The translations under genes and the position numbers were made by a program. Shown here one piece after another: positions 58,347 to 64,000 of a DNA stretch of 64,000 bases. Each line of letters opens with the position of its first letter. The first letter of the stretch is position 1. Source of the stretch: Candidatus Latescibacterota bacterium. Its GTDB lineage: Bacteria > Latescibacterota > UBA2968 > UBA8231. Below the pieces are notes generated by a model. It did no database searches, had not been told where the DNA came from, and saw only the letters and a list, made by a program, of their open reading frames with translations. Location: assembly GCA_022819745.1 (NCBI GenBank), contig JAJEGS010000016.1:1-64000 (forward strand), given 5' to 3'.

Positions 58347-60719
58347 GTGAAGCGCACCATGCGACCCCTGCTAATTTTGCTCCTCTGCTCTGCGACGGCC
58401 CTCGGTGCCGATGCGCTCCGCTTCGCCGATGTCGAAGCGTGGTCGACGTGGGACATGCCCTATGGGCTGGTCGAGTTCGGCGACGCGGGCCAACTGCAAC
58501 TGGTCAAATACCGCAAGGACATCAACGCCGTGTCCAACGCCCCGCTCTTTACCCACGGCACCCGGTCGCGGGGCGAGGCGGTAGCGGGCGGCATCTGGAA
58601 GGCCGGTAGCAATCCCGACGCTGCCGAGCGCACCATCGACGGCGACCCAGCCACCTTCTGGCAAGCGGCACCCAACGACGCCCTTGACGACTGGTTCGTG
58701 CAGGTCGATCTAGGCCGCGCAGTGCTGGCCAAGGAGATCCGCCTCACTTTCCCCAACCAGGAGGGCGCTCGCCCCTTTCGCCAGTTCTCCGTCTTCACCG
58801 CCACCGGCATCACTTCCGACCCGCTCAACGACGTCTTCATCTACCGGCCGGTCTATTTTACCACTCGTCCCAACGAGGCTACTTCCATCGCGATCCCCCT
58901 ATCCTTCGACCTCCTAGATACCGCGCAGGTCGTCGATCGCAACCTCGACATCGAGCCCGCTGACATAGCCAATTTTCGCCTCGTCCAGTACGTCAACTTC
59001 ACTGTCGAGGACTTCGATCCCGAGGGCGCGCTGGCCGAGATCGAAGTCGTCGCTGTCGGCGACAATGTCAGCCTTGGCACGCTCAACCGTGGCACCGTCC
59101 TCGACGGACTCACTGCCCGCGGCAACGAAGGCATCCTCGACGCCGACATGAATACCGGCAACGCCATCATTCCCACCGCCTATGAGGGACGCGTGCGCTC
59201 CTGGCAGGAGCAAGGCACTTGGTTTTACGTCGATCTCGGTGCCACCTTCTGGCTTGACGAGCTCTTTATCTACGTGGTCAGCCCCCGCGAGGGTACTGTC
59301 GGAAGCCTAGCTGGCCCGCCCCGGGGATTCAAGTTCCTGCACTCGGACGGCGCGCGCCTGACCAACTCCGAACTGCCCACGCCCGAGGCATTCGACTTCG
59401 CCACCCTCATTGACCAGCCCGACCTCGCCATCGGTCAAGACTACGGTGGTCGCGGTGTTCGCTACCTGCGCTACGCCTTTGCGCCGCGCCGCATCCGCTA
59501 TCTGTTCTGGCACCCCCATACGACCCAAGGTTGGGCCTCCCGCTGGTACGAGATGATGCTGTTCTCCCCCGGCCATCCCGCCCAAGTCGTTTTGCGCTCC
59601 CCCTTTATCAACTTAGGAGAAGCCGCTGGTGATGGACGCCCGAAGGTCATCAGCAACCTTTCATGGGATGCTGATCTTCCCGCCGGAACGCGCATCGAAT
59701 TGCGTTCGCGCTCGGGCAATACCCAAGGCGCTGTCTATACTTTTCACAATAAGATCGGTGAGGTTGTTACAGAAGAAAAATGGCTCAGTTCACCGAAAGT
59801 ACTCAGAGGGCCGGTCGATACAACCGTTGTAGTAAGCGAGGACTGGGACGAGTGGAGCGAGGAGTACACCTTTTCCGGCGAAGCCTTCAAATCGCAGAGC
59901 CCGCGCCGTTTTGTGCAGCTAGAGATGATCCTCTCGACAGACGATCCGCAAGTAGCGCCCGAGGTCTCCGCACTATCCATTGAGTATGAGGACGCGCTCC
60001 TGTGGGGCGTACGAGGCCGCATCGAACCCAGAAACGCCCAGCCCAACGAGGACACTCGCTTCACCTATTCGGTCTTGCCCGCAAGCAACCCCGAGGACTT
60101 GGGATTCGACCTGATGCGCTTTGATCTGCCTACTGTAGCATCAGACATCGCTGTACAGATAGGTGGCGCGACTGTCGAGCCATCCTTTATCGACATCCGC
60201 GCCGACTCCCTACACATCGGCTTGCCTTTCTCCGTTACATCCGACTCAGTCCAGATCAGTTTCACCACTCGCGTGGTGCAAAACGCCACGCTCTTCGGTC
60301 TCGACCTAGGTTCAAGCGTCCATCCAGATCTGTGGCAATCGGTCGAGGCGGAAACACGCCGCGCCAATATAGTCATGTTACCCGCCCTAGCAGACGCCAC
60401 CCAGCTCATCGACGAGCTCTCGCTTTCCTCCCCCGTGCTAACTCCCAACGGCGACGGTGCCAACGACGAAGTCCAGATCCGCTTTGTCGCCTTCAAGATG
60501 ACAAAGCAGACGCCCCGGGTGTTTATATACGATCTAGCCGGACGCCCAGTATCAGAACTCCCGCCGCCGACTGTACAAGGCGCAGCCTATGTCTTTAGCT
60601 GGACCGGTCGCGATGCGGCTGGGGACCTCGTGCGGCCAGGAGCCTATCTCTATCGCATAGACCTAGGTGCCGACGCGGGCGGAGACACCACTCTGCGCAC
60701 CGTCGCCGTCGCCTATTGA
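58347..60719 (+). CDS. Secreted discoidin/FlgD-Ig surface protein (paralog D)
   Basis: 790 residues from a GTG, with a signal peptide (KRTMRPLLILLLCSATALG). Family motif AWSTWDMPYGLVEFG, then a discoidin-like domain (GIWKAGSNPD, TIDGDPATFWQAAPND, DWFVQVDLGRAVLAKEIRL). A second domain has ILDADMNTGNAI and WFYVDLGATFWLDELFIYVV. The block RGPVDTTVVVSEDWDEWSEE, then KSQSPRRFVQL is shared with paralogs A and B. The C-terminus is a FlgD-like domain (SSPVLTPNGDGANDEVQIRF, IYDLAGRPVSEL, SWTGRDAAGDLVRPGAYLY) and the last residues are VAVAY, almost as in paralog A. Confidence 0.82.
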   Translation: MKRTMRPLLILLLCSATALGADALRFADVEAWSTWDMPYGLVEFGDAGQLQLVKYRKDINAVSNAPLFTHGTRSRGEAVAGGIWKAGSNPDAAERTIDGDPATFWQAAPNDALDDWFVQVDLGRAVLAKEIRLTFPNQEGARPFRQFSVFTATGITSDPLNDVFIYRPVYFTTRPNEATSIAIPLSFDLLDTAQVVDRNLDIEPADIANFRLVQYVNFTVEDFDPEGALAEIEVVAVGDNVSLGTLNRGTVLDGLTARGNEGILDADMNTGNAIIPTAYEGRVRSWQEQGTWFYVDLGATFWLDELFIYVVSPREGTVGSLAGPPRGFKFLHSDGARLTNSELPTPEAFDFATLIDQPDLAIGQDYGGRGVRYLRYAFAPRRIRYLFWHPHTTQGWASRWYEMMLFSPGHPAQVVLRSPFINLGEAAGDGRPKVISNLSWDADLPAGTRIELRSRSGNTQGAVYTFHNKIGEVVTEEKWLSSPKVLRGPVDTTVVVSEDWDEWSEEYTFSGEAFKSQSPRRFVQLEMILSTDDPQVAPEVSALSIEYEDALLWGVRGRIEPRNAQPNEDTRFTYSVLPASNPEDLGFDLMRFDLPTVASDIAVQIGGATVEPSFIDIRADSLHIGLPFSVTSDSVQISFTTRVVQNATLFGLDLGSSVHPDLWQSVEAETRRANIVMLPALADATQLIDELSLSSPVLTPNGDGANDEVQIRFVAFKMTKQTPRVFIYDLAGRPVSELPPPTVQGAAYVFSWTGRDAAGDLVRPGAYLYRIDLGADAGGDTTLRTVAVAY

Positions 60720-60760
60720 ACTGCCCTTACTTTTTCGCCCCTGATTTATAAGCCCGTAGT

Positions 60761-62017
60761 ATGCCAGACCAATACCTGCGCACAATTCGCCATTTCAATC
60801 GCGACATCCGCCTGTATCTGTTTGCTTCTGGGCTAGTTGGATTTTGTCTATTCAGCGGCATTTACTCGCTATTGTTCAATTTATATCTGCTGCGGCTGGG
60901 CTACGGGCCTGCATTCGTCGGCCAGGTCAACGCCGTTGGTGGCCTGGCCTTTGCCCTCTCCAGCCTACCGAGCAGTTTTCTCGGCAGCCGTTGGGGCAAT
61001 CGCCGCACCATGATCCTCGGCCTTAGCTTGGCCGTCGTCGGCCATGCGCTGCTTTCCCAAGCTGAGTTCGTCCCCGCTATCCACCAGCAAAGCTTCATTC
61101 TCAGCATGAACTCCCTCGGCTTACTCGGCATCTCGCTGTACATCGTCAACGGCTACCCCTACTTGATGAGGGTCTCCAGCGCCGCCCAGCGCCACCACGT
61201 ATTCTCACTCCAAGCCGCTCTCTTTCCCCTTGCGGGTTTCGCGGGCAGTTTGGTCGGGGGCTTCCTGCCGGGCGGCTTTGCCGGTCTCTTACAACTTTCC
61301 CTCGACCATCCCGCCCCCTATCGGCACACATTGCTCTGCGCCTCCCTGCTACTAACCCCAGGCGTATTTGCCCTTGTGGCGACGAGTCAAGAGACCCGCC
61401 GCGAAGACCAAGAGGACGCTCCAACGGATGCCACTCCCTTACCGCTGAGACTCATCCTAGTACTCTCTTTTATTGCTTTTCTCTTCACCGCCAGTGAAGG
61501 GGCAGTCCGCACGTTCTTAAATGTCTATCTAGATGACGCATTAAATGCGAGTACCGCCCTAATTGGCACACTGGCTGCCTCAGGACAATTACTCGCCACT
61601 CCCGCCGCCCTCATGATGCCCTTTCTAGTGCGACGTTTTGGTAGTATTCGCACGTTCAATGGAGCGGTTTTGTGCTCGGCTCTGATATTGGTCCCCCTCG
61701 CTTTAATTCCCCATTGGACCATCGCCGGTTTATGCCTTATGGGCACGATGTGTCTGGCGGGGATCCGCCGACCGACCTTCACCGTTTTCCAACAGGAAAT
61801 GATGCCACTGCGTTGGCGGACAGCGATGGCCGGAGCGGCAGCCACAATGACCGGCTTTGGTTACGCCGGCGTATCTCTAGGTGGGGGATATATGATTGAA
61901 GCGGTGGGATATCGCGCCCTATTTCTTACGGCAGGTTGCTTATCTGCCTCTGGCGCGGCGATTTTTTGGCTCTGTTTTAGGCATCGCGACCATCGTGGTG
62001 AAGCAGACTCTAGCTAG
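60761..62017 (+). CDS. Major facilitator superfamily transporter
   Basis: 418 residues with about 12 hydrophobic segments. The motif-A loop between helices 2 and 3 reads LGSRWGNRRTMILG, and the hydrophilic central loop (VATSQETRREDQEDAPTDAT) is in the expected place. A second loop before helix 9 reads LVRRFGSIRTF. Such proteins move sugars, drugs or organic acids by proton coupling; the substrate is unknown. No strong ribosome-binding site precedes the ATG. It follows the surface-protein pair and converges on the ABC exporter gene. Confidence 0.88.
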   Translation: MPDQYLRTIRHFNRDIRLYLFASGLVGFCLFSGIYSLLFNLYLLRLGYGPAFVGQVNAVGGLAFALSSLPSSFLGSRWGNRRTMILGLSLAVVGHALLSQAEFVPAIHQQSFILSMNSLGLLGISLYIVNGYPYLMRVSSAAQRHHVFSLQAALFPLAGFAGSLVGGFLPGGFAGLLQLSLDHPAPYRHTLLCASLLLTPGVFALVATSQETRREDQEDAPTDATPLPLRLILVLSFIAFLFTASEGAVRTFLNVYLDDALNASTALIGTLAASGQLLATPAALMMPFLVRRFGSIRTFNGAVLCSALILVPLALIPHWTIAGLCLMGTMCLAGIRRPTFTVFQQEMMPLRWRTAMAGAAATMTGFGYAGVSLGGGYMIEAVGYRALFLTAGCLSASGAAIFWLCFRHRDHRGEADSS

Positions 62018-62115
62018 CGTTCTAGTCGAAATCGCAAGCAACCACCGCCTAAAACATCGCAGTAGAACCACCTAGCCTTCTCTAGATCCGTCGAGTGAAG
62101 TTTGAACAGCCAATT

Positions 62116-63852
62116 TTAAACCAGCGCGTCGGCTAGCTCCTGGGCTTGGACCATGCGGGCGTAGCAACCGTCTCGGGCCAGTAGGTCTTGGTGAGTGCCG
62201 CGCTCGACAATGCGGCCTTGGTCCAGCACCAAGATCAGATCGGCCCGGCGAACCGTGGACAGGCGGTGGGCAATGACCAAGGTCGTGCGGTTGTATATGA
62301 GCCGCTGGATAGCTTCTTGGATAAGGACCTCCGTCGCCGTGTCCACTGAGGAAGTGGCTTCGTCGAGGAGCAGCACCGGGGCATTTTTGAGCAAGGCGCG
62401 GGCAATGGACAGACGCTGCTTTTGCCCACCCGACAGGCGCACGCCGCGCTCGCCAATCAAGGTGTTATAGCCTTCGGGCAGATCGCAGATAAATTCCTCG
62501 GCATTGGCCGCTCGGGCCGCTTCCTCCATGTCGGCATCGCTGGCTTCGGGGCGGCCAAAGAGGATGTTGTCGCGCACGGTGCCGTGGAAGAGAAAGACAT
62601 CTTGGGGAACGGAGGCGATGTGGCCGCGCAGATAATCCAAGGGCAGGGTCCGCACATCGCGTCCTCCCAATTGGACTTGGCCCTTCTGCGGGTCGTAGTA
62701 GCGCGGCACTAGGGCGGCAATGGTGCTCTTGCCAGCACCCGTGGGGCCGACCAAGGCCACCACCTGTCCGGCTTCTACCTGGAAATCAATATCGTGCAAC
62801 ACTGGCTGGCCCGGCTCGTAGCCAAAAGTGAGACGGTCGAAGCGCACAGACCAGTCCAGATGGTCTGGAGCCACTGCGTTGGGCGCGTCAACTATAGTGG
62901 GCTTTAGCGCCAGCAAGGCGAAAATCCGCTCGGTACTAGAGGCCGCTTTCTGCAGCACGTCGTTGATGGAGGCCAAGCGCAGGAAAGGTTCGTAGATATG
63001 CGCCATATAGGCGACGAAGACAAACAGATCGGCCACGGAAATGCCGCCTTGCAGCGCATCAGTGCCCCCCGCCCAGATCACCAGCACCACCCCTACCCCA
63101 CCGGCTCCTTCGATTAGGCCGGAGGGAATAATCGAGATTTTGTTGGCGTCGATCATGCGGTCGCGGAAGGTCTGGCTGCGGGCCTCGATGCTGCGGGCGC
63201 AGCGCTCTTCTTGGACGAACGATTTAATGACGGAGACGCCGGACAGGTAGTCCTGCACTTGGGCCACCAGTTCGCCCAAGCCGCCCCGCACTCCAGCCCA
63301 CATGCTCCGCACCCGCGAGACGTAGCGGAAGACGAGGAAAGCGGTCAGCGGGATGGGCAGCAGCGCGATGAGGGCGAGGCGGGCGTCGAGGACGAACAGC
63401 ACGGTCAACATGGCACCGGGAATGACCAAAGCGATGAAGGTCTCGGGAATGCCGTGGGCGATAAAATCCTCCACAGTCTCCACGTCGTTGATGGAGCGAG
63501 ACATGAGTTCGCCGGTGCGGCGCTGGTGGAAAAAGCGGTGTGGCATCCGTTGCAAATGGCGGTACACCCGAATCATGAGCCGGTGCATGACTTGATAGGC
63601 GGCCATGTGCGAGTACAGGCCGTACCCATAGCGCACCAAGCCTCGGATCAGGTAGGAACCCAACAGCAAGAGGGATAGTTTCAGCAGACCAGCCGAGGAG
63701 CCGCCCCCTTCGGTGAGCCATTGGATGAGACGGCGGATGACCAAGGGCGGCAGCAGGTTCGCGGCGACAAAGAGGAATCCGCAGCCAATGGTCAAGGCTA
63801 GGAGGGTGCGTTGGGGACGGACGAGGCGATAGAACTGGCGGATGAAATTCAC
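62116..63852 (-). CDS. ABC exporter (fused membrane and ATPase domains)
   Basis: About 578 residues. A six-helix membrane domain in the N-terminal half includes GELMSRSINDVETVEDFIA, the usual coupling region. The ATPase has Walker A GPTGAGKST, signature LSGGQKQRLSIARALL, Walker B VLLLDEATSSVD and the switch His in VIAHRLSTV. This half-transporter plan (MsbA/LmrA-like) works as a dimer to export lipids, peptides or drugs. I took the GTG at 63852; an alternative TTG at 63891 overlaps the upstream stop and would add 13 residues. No clear ribosome-binding site decides between them. Confidence 0.92.
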   Translation of the reverse strand: MNFIRQFYRLVRPQRTLLALTIGCGFLFVAANLLPPLVIRRLIQWLTEGGGSSAGLLKLSLLLLGSYLIRGLVRYGYGLYSHMAAYQVMHRLMIRVYRHLQRMPHRFFHQRRTGELMSRSINDVETVEDFIAHGIPETFIALVIPGAMLTVLFVLDARLALIALLPIPLTAFLVFRYVSRVRSMWAGVRGGLGELVAQVQDYLSGVSVIKSFVQEERCARSIEARSQTFRDRMIDANKISIIPSGLIEGAGGVGVVLVIWAGGTDALQGGISVADLFVFVAYMAHIYEPFLRLASINDVLQKAASSTERIFALLALKPTIVDAPNAVAPDHLDWSVRFDRLTFGYEPGQPVLHDIDFQVEAGQVVALVGPTGAGKSTIAALVPRYYDPQKGQVQLGGRDVRTLPLDYLRGHIASVPQDVFLFHGTVRDNILFGRPEASDADMEEAARAANAEEFICDLPEGYNTLIGERGVRLSGGQKQRLSIARALLKNAPVLLLDEATSSVDTATEVLIQEAIQRLIYNRTTLVIAHRLSTVRRADLILVLDQGRIVERGTHQDLLARDGCYARMVQAQELADALV

Positions 63853-63887
63853 GGGGCAGTCGGGTCCATGGTTTTTCAGGCCAAGGT

Positions 63888-64000
63888 TCAAAAATAGAAC
63901 AGCAGCAGCGGAATTTCTACCTCGTCTGGGATTCGGTCGCCTCGGGCCAGGCCATGGTCGGCAAAACAGTGACCGTTATAGCGGGGGCGGATGAAGCGGG
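63888..64000 (-). CDS. C-terminal end of an unidentified gene (partial)
   Basis: The minus-strand frame entering from the right edge reads RFIRPRYNGHCFADHGLARG, then DRIPDEVEIPLLLFYF and stop. It is coding-like and ends in a hydrophobic strand. The stop TGA overlaps a possible TTG start of the ABC exporter gene, suggesting cotranscription. The family cannot be named from 36 residues. Confidence 0.5.
   Translation of the reverse strand, partial: RFIRPRYNGHCFADHGLARGDRIPDEVEIPLLLFYF

Noticed and set aside
57172..58350. 392-residue plus-strand frame within paralog C
   Set aside because: Arg-rich composition typical of a shifted reading of GC-rich coding DNA; the in-frame surface protein has signal peptide and FlgD motifs.

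Overview
The window is a GC-rich (by eye about 60% G+C), gene-dense bacterial chromosome segment. There is no phage, plasmid, rRNA or CRISPR signal and I recognised no tRNA. The combination of secreted proteins ending in FlgD-like Ig domains (an 'xPNGDGVND' motif followed by 'WDGRD..G..vPPG.Y'), seven phytanoyl-CoA dioxygenase (PhyH) family genes in 14 kb, sulfatase-like hydrolases, enolase-superfamily and Gfo/Idh/MocA enzymes, and a secreted ankyrin protein fits uncultured marine or sponge-associated lineages such as Poribacteria or Latescibacterota-like bacteria. That placement is inference from gene content only.

Layout. 1-0.9 kb: relics of an IS630-like transposase and of a PstI/BsuBI-type restriction-modification system. 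1-4 kb: sugar-acid operon (mannonate dehydratase, SDR epimerase, amidohydrolase). 4-10 kb (minus): a two-gene surface operon, a large discoidin/FlgD protein and an outer-membrane-like protein. 9.9-10.1 kb: an internally deleted IS3-type element with both ends intact. 10.8-18 kb: histidine kinase, response regulator, a coiled-coil/jelly-roll protein and a second discoidin/FlgD protein. 18-22.3 kb: a ParE/RelE-like toxin-antitoxin pair, O-methyltransferase plus MlrC-type M81 protein, a CHAT caspase-like protease and a decayed toxin-antitoxin remnant. 22.4-26 kb: Ldh2-type dehydrogenase, sulfatase-fold hydrolase and Gfo/Idh/MocA oxidoreductase. 26-28 kb: a convergent DNA methyltransferase and Eco29kI-like GIY-YIG endonuclease. 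28-37.5 kb: single-gene metabolic units (metallophosphoesterase, oxidoreductase, IlvD, mandelate-racemase family, a beta-propeller glycosidase-like protein, threonine-synthase-like PLP enzyme). 37.6-39.5 kb: YtrA-type GntR regulator with an ABC-2 transporter behind a clear sigma70 promoter. 39.5-53.3 kb: the PhyH-rich region, including a sialidase-like / sulfatase / SDR / PhyH / PhyH operon, a 719-residue secreted ankyrin protein and two tandem PhyH paralogs that lack the usual metal-binding Asp. 53.4-64 kb: an unrecognised 432-residue protein, a serine hydrolase, two more discoidin/FlgD proteins, an MFS transporter, an ABC exporter and the tail of another gene.

Reading. Most metabolic genes suit stepwise breakdown of modified (sulfated, acidic, possibly methylated) sugars or small organic molecules. 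The four discoidin/FlgD paralogs, the outer-membrane-like protein and the linked two-component system look like a cell-surface system of unknown role, and I regard this family as the best candidate here for something undescribed. The second candidate is the CHAT protease locus. All family calls come from reading motifs; no database search was run.
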